Source: Mesorhizobium sp. CU3
GTDB taxonomy: Bacteria; Pseudomonadota; Alphaproteobacteria; Rhizobiales; Rhizobiaceae
Direction of reading: 5' to 3'
DNA: 64,000 nucleotides
NCBI RefSeq assembly: GCF_006442965.1
Contig: NZ_VFWX01000002.1
Span: 434,001 to 498,000, forward strand
This document shows, one piece after another, positions 27,773 to 35,751 of the stretch (positions within the stretch are counted from its first letter, which is position 1; each line of letters starts with the position of its first letter). A program made the translations under genes and the position numbers. The notes beneath the pieces were generated by a model, which did not search any database, had not been told where the DNA came from, and saw only the letters and a program-made list of their open reading frames with translations.

Positions 27773-27886
27773 CAAAGCCGACCTCCTCCCCGGCGATGGC
27801 GAATACGGTCGATCTTCACCTCCTCCCGAGGATCGACCCCCAAAACGACACCCGCCGGACCTCCTCCCCCGGCGGGTGTTGTTGTT
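27773..27886 (+). ncRNA. Cuckoo/CcsR-like small RNA, copy B (three anti-SD hairpin loops)
   Basis: Second copy of the module, aligning to copy A without gaps from AAGGAATTTCG onward (27538 and 27761). Loops ACCTCCTCCC lie at 27781-27790, 27818-27827 and 27859-27868. Hairpin 1 (27773-27798) has a 2x2 internal loop. Hairpin 2 (27807-27838) is 11 bp, and hairpin 3 (27848-27879) is 11 bp followed by TTGTTGTT. Stem differences from copy A include compensatory pairs, whereas all loops are identical, which is strong evidence for selected RNA structure. Confidence 0.85.
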
Positions 27887-27889
27887 CTC

Positions 27890-27939
27890 AGAGCATGATC
27901 CCGAAAAGTGGGAACTGGTTTTCGGAAAAGATCATGCTC
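27890..27939. repeat. Interspersed palindromic repeat (50 bp)
   Basis: Outer arms GAGCATGATC / GATCATGCTC and inner arms CCGAAAA / TTTTCGG with an asymmetric AAAA bulge. A diverged 50-bp copy aligns without gaps at 37278-37327. From memory, this palindrome is frequent between genes in Mesorhizobium and relatives. Confidence 0.8.
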
Positions 27940-28014
27940 CAGCAGGAATCAGTGCCCCCCTCCCTCGGCCGCCGGCAATTGCAATCGCTTCGCCAAGCGA
28001 TTATTCCGGCGCTC

Positions 28015-29424
28015 ATGAGCAAAAATCCCGTACACGTCATCGGCGGCGGCCTCGCCGGTTCGGAAGCCGCATGGCAGATCGCGCAAGCTGGCGTCCCCGT
28101 CGTGCTGCATGAGATGCGCCCGGTGCGCGGCACCGACGCGCACAAGACCGATGGGCTGGCCGAGCTCGTCTGCTCGAACTCCTTCCGCTCCGACGATGCC
28201 GAGAACAACGCCGTCGGCCTGCTGCATGCCGAGATGCGGCTGGCCGGTTCGCTCATCATGAGCGCCGGCGATGCCAACCAGGTGCCGGCCGGCGGCGCGC
28301 TGGCCGTCGACCGCGACGGCTTTTCCAATGCTGTCACAGCGAAGATCGAGGCGCACCCGCTGATCGCTATCGAGCGTGAGGAAGTGCCTGGGCTGCCGCC
28401 CGAGGACTGGGACCAGGCGATCGTTGCCACCGGCCCGCTGACGGCGCCCTCGCTGGCGCAGTCGATCGCGGAAGCCACCGGCGCCGATGCGCTTGCCTTC
28501 TTCGATGCGATCGCGCCGATCGTGCATTTCGACACGATCGACATGAACACCGCCTGGTTCCAATCGCGCTACGACAAGGTCGGGCCGGGCGGCACCGGAA
28601 AGGACTACATCAACTGCCCGATGGACAAGGAGCAGTATTTCGCCTTCATCCAGGCATTGCTCGACGGCCAGAAGACGGAATTCAAGCAGTGGGAAGGCAC
28701 GCCCTATTTCGACGGCTGCCTGCCGATCGAGGTGATGGCCGAGCGCGGCGTCGAGACTTTGCGCTACGGGCCGATGAAGCCGATGGGGCTGACCAATGCC
28801 CACAATCCGACGGTCAAGGCCTATGCGGTGGTGCAACTGCGCCAGGACAATGCGCTGGGCACGCTCTACAACATGGTCGGTTTCCAGACCAAGCTGAAGC
28901 ATGCCGAGCAGGTGCGCATTTTCCGCACCATTCCGGGGCTGGAAAACGCCGACTTCGCCCGGCTTGGCGGCCTGCACCGCAACACCTACATCAATTCGCC
29001 GACGCTGCTCGATCAATCGCTGCAGCTGAAATCGCGGCCCGGCCTGCGCTTTGCCGGCCAGATCACCGGCTGCGAGGGCTATGTCGAGAGCGCGGCAATA
29101 GGCCTGCTCGCCGGCCGCTTCGCCGCCGCCGAGCGCCTCGGCCACGCGCCGTCGCTGCCGCCAGCGACGACCGCCTTCGGCGCGCTGCTCAACCACATCA
29201 CCGGCGGCCACATCGTTTCCGACGACGAGCCGGGCAAGCGCTCCTTCCAGCCGATGAACGTCAATTTCGGCCTGTTCCCGCCGGTGGAAGCGCCGAAGAC
29301 CGAGGGAAAACGCCTGCGCGGCAAGGACAAGACCGTCGCCAAAAGGCACGCGATCACCTCGCGTGCGCTGACGGATTGCCGTGGATGGCTGGGGCTGCCG
29401 GCGCGGGCCGAGGCGGCGGAGTAG
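28015..29424 (+). CDS. trmFO: Folate/FAD-dependent tRNA (uracil-54-C5)-methyltransferase
   Basis: 469-residue flavoenzyme that makes ribothymidine-54 in the tRNA T-loop, taking the methyl carbon from methylenetetrahydrofolate. The FAD-binding motif GGGLAG is at 10-15. Conserved cysteines include C53 in [10 protein letters not shown] and one in [14 protein letters not shown]. The segment [23 protein letters not shown] is typical. The ATG at 28015 gives the usual N-terminus, while the frame is open further upstream only through the palindromic repeat and RNA region. Confidence 0.96.
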   Translation: MSKNPVHVIGGGLAGSEAAWQIAQAGVPVVLHEMRPVRGTDAHKTDGLAELVCSNSFRSDDAENNAVGLLHAEMRLAGSLIMSAGDANQVPAGGALAVDRDGFSNAVTAKIEAHPLIAIEREEVPGLPPEDWDQAIVATGPLTAPSLAQSIAEATGADALAFFDAIAPIVHFDTIDMNTAWFQSRYDKVGPGGTGKDYINCPMDKEQYFAFIQALLDGQKTEFKQWEGTPYFDGCLPIEVMAERGVETLRYGPMKPMGLTNAHNPTVKAYAVVQLRQDNALGTLYNMVGFQTKLKHAEQVRIFRTIPGLENADFARLGGLHRNTYINSPTLLDQSLQLKSRPGLRFAGQITGCEGYVESAAIGLLAGRFAAAERLGHAPSLPPATTAFGALLNHITGGHIVSDDEPGKRSFQPMNVNFGLFPPVEAPKTEGKRLRGKDKTVAKRHAITSRALTDCRGWLGLPARAEAAE

Positions 29425-29427
29425 TTC

Positions 29428-29979
29428 ATGGCTGACGTCTCCAGGCTGCCCCAGGTTTTACCGCCGGGTTTGCCGACGAGTGCCAAGCCTTTCACTGGCG
29501 ACTACGAGATTTGCTGGAGCATCTACGTCCAATGCACGAACCTGCGGAAGCTGCGCGAGGTTCACATACCGGCGCTCGAAGCGTTGATCGGCCAGCCTCA
29601 TGGCGGCAAAGGCTGGTTGTACGAGAACGAAAATTACAATGAGAGCCGCGATCGAAGCCTGAAGCGAATAATCGCCGTGCAGAGTGTCAAAGGGCCCTAC
29701 ACCGACCAGCTGCTGCTCGCTTTCATGAAGACGCTGTACTCGCTCTCATCGTTCTGGACCATCCAGGCCCGTCTCAATCCGTCACATCCTCAAGGCGTGT
29801 ACGTCAGCGCCCGGTTCCAGAGAGAAAACCCCGGCTCGGAAGCGCCTGCGGTCGTTGACGCGCTGGTCGAGTTGGAAGCAAATTTCACGGACGCGCAGGG
29901 CCATACCTTCGGGCGGAGTTTCGGTAAAACACGGCGTATCAGCGCTGCCGTGCCTGGTGACAGCCCAGCCGCAGGGTAG
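29428..29979 (+). CDS. Hypothetical protein (183 aa), coupled to trmFO
   Basis: 183-residue soluble protein starting three bases after the trmFO stop, so probably translated from the same message. No family is recognised. Visible features are an aromatic-rich N-terminal third (YEICWSIYVQCTNLRKL), a charged centre (YENENYNESRDRSLKR) and a strand-rich C-terminal half with VYVSARFQREN. It has neither signal peptide nor membrane helix. Its composition is less GC-biased than its neighbours, which may point to transfer. Confidence 0.65.
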   Translation: MADVSRLPQVLPPGLPTSAKPFTGDYEICWSIYVQCTNLRKLREVHIPALEALIGQPHGGKGWLYENENYNESRDRSLKRIIAVQSVKGPYTDQLLLAFMKTLYSLSSFWTIQARLNPSHPQGVYVSARFQRENPGSEAPAVVDALVELEANFTDAQGHTFGRSFGKTRRISAAVPGDSPAAG

Positions 29980-30053
29980 ATTCGAATCCGGGCACCTTTG
30001 GCTGGTCCCGAGGATAGAGTAGAACCCTACTTGCTGCCTAACGGAGCCGTTTA

Positions 30054-30365
30054 ATGGAAGCCGCCGAAAAGCTGTCCGTCACTGTCACGCCAGCCATGGC
30101 GCGCATGATTCGCGAAAAGGTAGAGGACGGCTCCTTCGGCTCGGCCAGTGAAGTCATTCACGCAGCGCTCCGCGCCTTCCAGCGCGAGGAGGAAGAGCAT
30201 GCCGAGCGCATGGCATCGATCCGCGCGCGGGTGAAAGCTTCGCTCGAGGACCCGAGGCCAAGCGTCCCGGTGGAAGAAGTTGATGCTCGACTGCGAGAGC
30301 TCTTCGCCCAACGAACAAAAGGCGCAGGCGGGTCTCCAACCGATGATTCGAACGACCCATCCTAA
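30054..30365 (+). CDS. ParD-like antitoxin (ribbon-helix-helix), orphan
   Basis: 103-residue protein with an N-terminal ribbon-helix-helix DNA-binding fold (KLSVTVTPAMARMIREKVEDGSFGSASEVIHAALR), typical of ParD antitoxins. An acidic coiled region and a disordered tail follow. Antitoxins of this type normally overlap a ParE-type toxin gene, but the next plus-strand sequence has none. The neighbouring minus-strand gene stops 10 bases away. It may be a solitary regulator or the remnant of a broken module. Confidence 0.8.
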   Translation: MEAAEKLSVTVTPAMARMIREKVEDGSFGSASEVIHAALRAFQREEEEHAERMASIRARVKASLEDPRPSVPVEEVDARLRELFAQRTKGAGGSPTDDSNDPS

Positions 30366-30374
30366 AGGCGGGAG

Positions 30375-31325
30375 CTACTCCGCAGGCTCAGCACTCGCCG
30401 CCGGCAATCCCGGCTTGCCTGCCTCCGACGGATTTCGCCTGACGTAGGCCGCCTTCAGCGTCTCCGATGTGTCGCGCGAACCGTCATGGCTCCATCCAGG
30501 CGGCTGAATGAGATAATTGATCCGCTGGCCGAGCGTCAGGCCCGGCGCAAACGCGTCCTTGAACATGCCGATCCACTCGTGGAACGCGACCTTCAGCGGG
30601 TTGAAGGTGCCGATGTTCTTGACGATGCCGTAGCGCGGCCGGTCTTCCTCCAGTTCCTCGACGAAGGTGCCGAACATGCGGTCCCAGATGATCAGCGTGC
30701 CGGCATAATTGGCGTCGAGATAGCGCGGATTGGTGGCGTGGTGGACGCGGTGATGCGAGGGTGTGTTGAAGATGAATTCGAACCAGCCCCACATCTTGCC
30801 GATCGCCTCGGTGTGGATCCAGAACTGCCAGACGAGGTTGAAGCCGAAGACGAAGGCAATCACCGCCGGATGGAAGCCGAGCAGCACCAGCGGCGCCTGC
30901 AGCACGAACATGAAGGTGAACAGCCCGGTCCAGCTTTGCCGCAGCGCCGTCGACAAATTGTAGTGCTGGCTGGAATGGTGGTTGACGTGCTCGGCCCACA
31001 CCCAGCGCACCCGATGCGCGATGCGGTGGTAGATATAGTAGCGCAAATCGTCGAGCAGGAAGGCGGTCACAAACACCCAGACCGACAGGCCGAGATTGAA
31101 GAAGCGGAACTGCCAGAGCCACAGCAGCGCCCAGTAGGACACGACGCCGAGCAGGATGCCGGCGACGACATTGCCGGTGCCCATCATCAGGCTGGTCAGC
31201 GTGTCGCGCGTCTCGAACGATCCCTTGGCGCGGCCGGTGCGCACCAGCCAGAGCTCGATCAGAATCGCGGCGACGAAGAAGGGAATGGCAAGCTGGGTGA
31301 CCTGCGGGAAATCATACTGGTCCAT
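30375..31325 (-). CDS. Sterol desaturase / fatty acid hydroxylase superfamily protein
   Basis: 316-residue membrane di-iron oxygenase. The three histidine clusters are present: HRIAHR, HVNHHSSQH and HRVHHATN. About four membrane helices surround them. The substrate is a membrane lipid, but which one is unknown; rhizobial relatives hydroxylate ornithine lipids. The ATG at 31325 overlaps the upstream gene stop (ATGA), so an extension to 31859 is rejected. It is last in the run descending from yajC. Confidence 0.88.
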   Translation of the reverse strand: MDQYDFPQVTQLAIPFFVAAILIELWLVRTGRAKGSFETRDTLTSLMMGTGNVVAGILLGVVSYWALLWLWQFRFFNLGLSVWVFVTAFLLDDLRYYIYHRIAHRVRWVWAEHVNHHSSQHYNLSTALRQSWTGLFTFMFVLQAPLVLLGFHPAVIAFVFGFNLVWQFWIHTEAIGKMWGWFEFIFNTPSHHRVHHATNPRYLDANYAGTLIIWDRMFGTFVEELEEDRPRYGIVKNIGTFNPLKVAFHEWIGMFKDAFAPGLTLGQRINYLIQPPGWSHDGSRDTSETLKAAYVRRNPSEAGKPGLPAASAEPAE

Positions 31326-31750
31326 CACGCCGCCTCTCGGATCTGATCGTGGTTCTGCAGCGCCGCCGCCATGGCGCGCGCGCCGGCCTCGTCTGCAAAA
31401 GTGAAGCGGCCGCCCTTCCAGGTGAAGTCGTTCAGCCTGAGCGACAAAACATTGCCTTCCCTCGCCATCGCCAAGATGTCGTGCGGTGTGACGATGCGCG
31501 TCAGGAAACAGTCGCCGATGCTGTGCACGATGGCGCAGCGCCGTGGGCCAAGATCGAGAAAGGCACTGTGGCGGTCCGCGGTCAGCCACACGTTCCCGGG
31601 CTTTTCGTCGGGAAAGTCTTCGGCAAAGCGGGCAAGCGCTTGCTCGGCGCCGGCAAGTGTCGCGGTTGTCGTACCACCGGTGAAGTGCACAGCCGCGACA
31701 GAGAGCGCGATGCCGAACACGACTAGGACGACCAGGACTGGCAGGCTCAT
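31325..31750 (-). CDS. Hypothetical membrane-anchored protein (141 aa)
   Basis: 141-residue protein with one N-terminal membrane helix (residues 3-22) and a periplasmic domain. The ATG at 31750 follows GGAGGAG. The domain contains two cysteines (RRCAIVHSIGDCFLTRIV), possibly a disulphide. No family is recognised. It overlaps the desaturase gene by 4 bp, so joint expression and perhaps joint action on membrane lipids is inferred. Confidence 0.7.
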   Translation of the reverse strand: MSLPVLVVLVVFGIALSVAAVHFTGGTTTATLAGAEQALARFAEDFPDEKPGNVWLTADRHSAFLDLGPRRCAIVHSIGDCFLTRIVTPHDILAMAREGNVLSLRLNDFTWKGGRFTFADEAGARAMAAALQNHDQIREAA

Positions 31751-31830
31751 GGAAAGGCGGCTCCTCCGGCGACCGCATTTCTGTGACGCGAGTCCGCCTG
31801 ACAGAACCCCTAGCATGGTTGACGTTTACG

Positions 31831-32697
31831 TCAAAGGGCTGTCCAGCCCCGCATCGCATGACGCAGGAGCAACCAGTGCCGGCGGATGTTCAGGAGCTTT
31901 GCCGTCGCTACGAGTGGTGACGGCCCTGCCTTCTCCATCTTGTCGAGATAGGCTCGCGTCAGCGCCAGCGGCAGGAAGGCAGGCCGCAGCGCAACGGGAA
32001 GCGCCGACGCGCCTTTCTGAAAGGCGTTGAGGTGTTCCCGCGCCAGCGCGATCATCGCCGCCACGGCGCGCTCGGCAGCCTGCGCATCCTCGCCTTTGAC
32101 GAATGCCTCCGGCGACGTGCCGGCCGCCGCCAGTATGTCGGCCGGAACGAAACACTGGCCGCGACGGCGGTGCAGCGGCAGCAAAAGCAGAAGCCCGGTG
32201 ATCGCCTGCGCGCAACCCGCCCTGCCCGCCAGTTCGGCAAAGCCCGGCGCCGCAATCGGATCGAGCGCCATCGCCGCAAGCTGGATCAATGCCGCGGCCG
32301 TCTCGCCGCAATAGCCTTCGAGGTCGGTCCGCGACGGCATCGGATCGTCATAGAGGTCGAAGATGCGCGCCTCGAGCATGTTGTCGAAAGCAGTCTTGGG
32401 CAGCCGGTTTGCAGCAATCGTCGCCCGCAGCGCATCGGCGATCGGGTTGCCGGTTTCGGCATCGTCCTCGGCCGCGATGACGTCGCGCCACCATTGCAGC
32501 CTGACCTCGCCGGGCAGCGGCTCGTGGATGCGGTCGCGCACGCCGGCGATCTCGGCATTGAAGGCATAGAGCGAAAACAGCGCGTCGCGCTTGTCAGCCG
32601 GCGCGTAGAGCGCCGACAGATACCGGTCATGGTCGGCGGCGCGCACCGCATCCATGACGATGCCGCCATTCGCTACGATTTTGGGCGTGCCGGCCAT
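31831..32697 (-). CDS. Squalene/phytoene synthase-fold protein, NDUFAF6-like
   Basis: 288-residue protein with the all-helical isoprenoid synthase fold. The segment LYAFNAEIAGVRDRIHEPLPGEVRLQWWRD aligns with the human complex I assembly factor NDUFAF6 (AFNVELAQVKD...). The first Asp-rich catalytic motif of true phytoene synthases is degraded here to RDRIHEP, so catalysis is doubtful. The start directly abuts the stop of the NDUFAF3-like gene. No carotenoid genes are nearby. A role in complex I assembly is inference. Confidence 0.82.
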   Translation of the reverse strand: MAGTPKIVANGGIVMDAVRAADHDRYLSALYAPADKRDALFSLYAFNAEIAGVRDRIHEPLPGEVRLQWWRDVIAAEDDAETGNPIADALRATIAANRLPKTAFDNMLEARIFDLYDDPMPSRTDLEGYCGETAAALIQLAAMALDPIAAPGFAELAGRAGCAQAITGLLLLLPLHRRRGQCFVPADILAAAGTSPEAFVKGEDAQAAERAVAAMIALAREHLNAFQKGASALPVALRPAFLPLALTRAYLDKMEKAGPSPLVATAKLLNIRRHWLLLRHAMRGWTAL

Positions 32698-33087
32698 TCA
32701 ATCGACGGCGATCAGCGCCGCCGCCACGGCGCGGTCTTCGGCCAGGAGCACGTTGTAGGTGCGCACCGCCGCCCCGGTCGACATCGGGTCGGCCGAGATG
32801 CCGGCTTCCCTGAACGCGGCGCGCAAGGCGGCCGGCAGCGGCCGCAACTCCTTGCCCATGCCGACCAGCAGGATCTCGACCTTGCCGGCCTCGCCGAACA
32901 GTTTTTCGAAATCCGAGACCTTCAGCGCCAATGGATCGGCCGGCTCCCAGCCATGGATGCCCGACGGCAGGACGAGCAGCGAGCCGCGATGCGACATGTC
33001 GGCGAAGCGGAAACCGCCATTGCCATAGGCCTCGATCGGCGCCCTGCCCGGGAAATGCGCCTCGCGGATGATGATGCCTTTGGCCAT
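32698..33087 (-). CDS. Mth938-like protein, NDUFAF3 homologue
   Basis: 129-residue protein of the Mth938/DUF498 fold, with YGNGGFRFADMSHRGSLLVLPSG, the EILLVGMGKE loop and the end AAVRTYNVLLAEDRAVAAALI. Mitochondrial NDUFAF3, a complex I assembly factor, belongs to this family. It starts 13 bases after secDF. Co-location of this family with secDF in alphaproteobacteria is established to my knowledge and suggests a link to membrane insertion. Confidence 0.9.
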   Translation of the reverse strand: MAKGIIIREAHFPGRAPIEAYGNGGFRFADMSHRGSLLVLPSGIHGWEPADPLALKVSDFEKLFGEAGKVEILLVGMGKELRPLPAALRAAFREAGISADPMSTGAAVRTYNVLLAEDRAVAAALIAVD

Positions 33088-33100
33088 AAGCCGCGCGATT

Positions 33101-35662
33101 TCAGGTCGCCACGGCCTTACCGCCGTTCACCGGCTTCTTCTCCTCTTCGGTCGCCGTGGCCTGCGGCCTCAGCTTGAACAGGATCAGCAGCGGCGCGGCG
33201 ATGAAGATCGACGAATAGGTGCCGAACACGACGCCAAACAGCATGGCCAGCGTGAAGGAGCGGATCACCTCGCCGCCGAACAGCACCAGCGCCAGCAGCG
33301 CCAGGATCGTCGTCACCGAGGTCAGCGTCGTTCTCGACAGCGTCTCGTTGATGGCGTTGTTCAACAGCTGCGGCAGCGGCATCTTCTTGTATTTTCGTAA
33401 ATCCTCGCGGACGCGGTCATAGACGACGATGGTGTCGTTGAGCGAATAGCCGATGATGGTCAGGATCGCCGCCAGCGAAGACTGGTTGAACTCCAGCCCG
33501 GTTATGACGAAGAAGCCGATCGTCATCACCACATCGTGCACCGTGGCGATGATGGCGCCGACCGCGAACTGCCATTCGAAGCGGAACCAGACATAGAGCA
33601 GGATGCCGACCAGCGCGATCAGCATGGCGATCGTGCCCTGCTTGGCGAGTTCGCCCGACACCGTCGGGCCGACGACTTCGACGCGGCGGAAGTCATACTG
33701 GTCCTGCAGTTCGCCCCTGACCTTGTCGATGACGGTCTGCTCGGCATTCTCGCCGGCGTCCTGCGTGCCGACGCGGATCAAGACGTCGTTCGGCGCGCCG
33801 AACTGCTGCACCTGGATTTCGCCGATGTTGAGCTCTGACAGCCGGTTGCGGATGTCGCCGAGATTGGCATCGCCTTGCTTCGACTGCACCTCGATCATCG
33901 AGCCGCCCTTGAAGTCGATGCCGTAATTGATGTCGATGGTCAGGAAGCCGACGACCGACAGGATCGACAACAGGCTGGACAAAGCGAAGGTCCAGCGGCG
34001 GATGCCCATGAACGGGATCTTGGTGCCCGGCGGGATGAAGGTTACCGGCGCGCGCGGCAATTCCTTCGGGCGGGCGCGGCGCAGCCAGATCGACACAAGC
34101 ATGCGGGTGAAGGTGAAGGCAGTGAAGACCGTGGTCAGGATGCCGATCGCATAGGTGATGGCAAATCCCTTGACCGGGCCGGTGCCCAGCCAGAACAGCA
34201 CAACGGTCGCGATCAGCGAGGTGACGTTGGAGTCCACGATCGTCGCCAGCGCCTTGGTGAAACCGGTGTCGATCGACTGGATCACCGATCGCCCAAGTCG
34301 TCGCTCCTCGCGTATGCGTTCATAGATCAGCACGTTGGAGTCCACGGCCATGCCGATGGTGAGCACGATACCGGCGATGCCAGGTAAGGTCAGCGTGGCG
34401 CCGAGCAGCGACAACACGGCCACGATCATCGCGACGTGCACGGCCAGCGCGATGTTGGCGAGGAAGCCGAGGAAGCCGTAGGCCACGAACATGAAGGCGA
34501 CGACGAGGATCGAGCCGATCACGCCCGCCACCTTGCCGGCATGGATGGAGTCCTGCCCGAGGCCCGGACCGACCGTGCGTTCCTCGATCACCGTCAGCGT
34601 CGCCGGCAACGCGCCGGCGCGCAGCAGCACGGCGAGATCGTTGGCGCTCTGCGCGGTGAAGTTGCCGGAAATCTGGCCGGTGCCGCCGAGGATCGGCTCG
34701 CGGATCTGCGGCGCCGAGATCACCTGGTTGTCGAGGATAATGGCGAACAGCTTGCCGACATTCTGCGATGTCGCCTGGCCGAAGCGCGTCGCGCCCTTGG
34801 AATCGAATCGGAAGGAGACGACCGGCTCGTTGTTCTGCGAGTTATAGGTCGCCTGTGCGTCGACCAAGTTTTCGCCGGAAACGATGACGCGGTTCTCGAT
34901 CAGATAGGGAACCGGCGGATCGTCCTGCGAATAGAGGACGGTGGAGCCTGCCGGAGGCCGGCCCTTCAGCGCGTCCTGCACCGGCATCGACTGGTCGACC
35001 ATCTGGAAGGTCAGCTTGGCGGTCTGGCCGAGGATTTCCTTCAGCCGCTGCGGGTCCTGCAGGCCCGGCACCTGGACCAGGATACGGTCGTCGCCCTGGC
35101 GCTGCACGATCGGCTCGGTGGTGCCAAGCTCGTTGACGCGCCGCTCGACCACTTCGATCGATTGCGTCAGCGCCGTCGAGGTGCGGTATTTCAGACCGGC
35201 GTCGGTAACCGTGAATTTGAGCAGGCCGGGCTCGGAATCATCCAGCGCCATTTCCTGGATGGAGCCACCGCTGAACAGGCCGGCCGCCACCGGATCGGTC
35301 AGCGGCTTCAACACCTTCTTGGCCTGATCGATCTGCGTCGGGTCCGAGATGCGCACCTGCACCGTGCGGCCGGAGCCGGACAGGCCCGTGTAGTTGATCT
35401 TCGGATTGGCGTCGCGCAGCAGCGTCCTGATCTCGTCGCGCGTCGTCTCCATCCTGTCCTTGATCAGATCGTTCTGATTCATTTCGAGCAGGATGTGCGA
35501 GCCGCCTTGCAGGTCGAGGCCGAGCGTCATCTGCCGCTTCGGCACCCAGCTCGGCAGTTCGGCCAGCATGCTCGCCGGGAAAAGATTGGGCGCGGCGAGG
35601 ACCACTGTGACGGCAACCGCCAGCCAGATCAGGATCATCTTCAGGCGCGAGAAATAGAGCAT
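33101..35662 (-). CDS. secDF: Protein translocase subunit SecDF (fused)
   Basis: 853-residue fusion of SecD (about 1-510) and SecF (about 530-853), each a six-helix RND-like half. It uses the proton gradient to assist SecYEG in pulling proteins across the inner membrane. The motif LGLDLQGGSHIL, a large P1 domain and TM4 with GMAVDSNVLIYERIREE are visible, and the SecF half shows IDFKGGSMIEVQ and GYSLNDTIVVYDRVREDL. It lies downstream of yajC and a truncated SecD paralogue. Confidence 0.96.
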   Translation of the reverse strand: MLYFSRLKMILIWLAVAVTVVLAAPNLFPASMLAELPSWVPKRQMTLGLDLQGGSHILLEMNQNDLIKDRMETTRDEIRTLLRDANPKINYTGLSGSGRTVQVRISDPTQIDQAKKVLKPLTDPVAAGLFSGGSIQEMALDDSEPGLLKFTVTDAGLKYRTSTALTQSIEVVERRVNELGTTEPIVQRQGDDRILVQVPGLQDPQRLKEILGQTAKLTFQMVDQSMPVQDALKGRPPAGSTVLYSQDDPPVPYLIENRVIVSGENLVDAQATYNSQNNEPVVSFRFDSKGATRFGQATSQNVGKLFAIILDNQVISAPQIREPILGGTGQISGNFTAQSANDLAVLLRAGALPATLTVIEERTVGPGLGQDSIHAGKVAGVIGSILVVAFMFVAYGFLGFLANIALAVHVAMIVAVLSLLGATLTLPGIAGIVLTIGMAVDSNVLIYERIREERRLGRSVIQSIDTGFTKALATIVDSNVTSLIATVVLFWLGTGPVKGFAITYAIGILTTVFTAFTFTRMLVSIWLRRARPKELPRAPVTFIPPGTKIPFMGIRRWTFALSSLLSILSVVGFLTIDINYGIDFKGGSMIEVQSKQGDANLGDIRNRLSELNIGEIQVQQFGAPNDVLIRVGTQDAGENAEQTVIDKVRGELQDQYDFRRVEVVGPTVSGELAKQGTIAMLIALVGILLYVWFRFEWQFAVGAIIATVHDVVMTIGFFVITGLEFNQSSLAAILTIIGYSLNDTIVVYDRVREDLRKYKKMPLPQLLNNAINETLSRTTLTSVTTILALLALVLFGGEVIRSFTLAMLFGVVFGTYSSIFIAAPLLILFKLRPQATATEEEKKPVNGGKAVAT

Positions 35663-35751
35663 TCGTTCTTATCCGTTCAGGCGTACAAGCGGCAGCGTTC
35701 CGCCGTCGGCTGGGTTGTTGTCTATCATCGTCATTTCAGCCACGGCCGGCC

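Noticed and set aside
31831..32697. Carotenoid or hopanoid synthase gene
   Set aside because: The first Asp-rich catalytic motif is degraded, no pathway genes are nearby, and the neighbour and sequence match the NDUFAF6-like group better.
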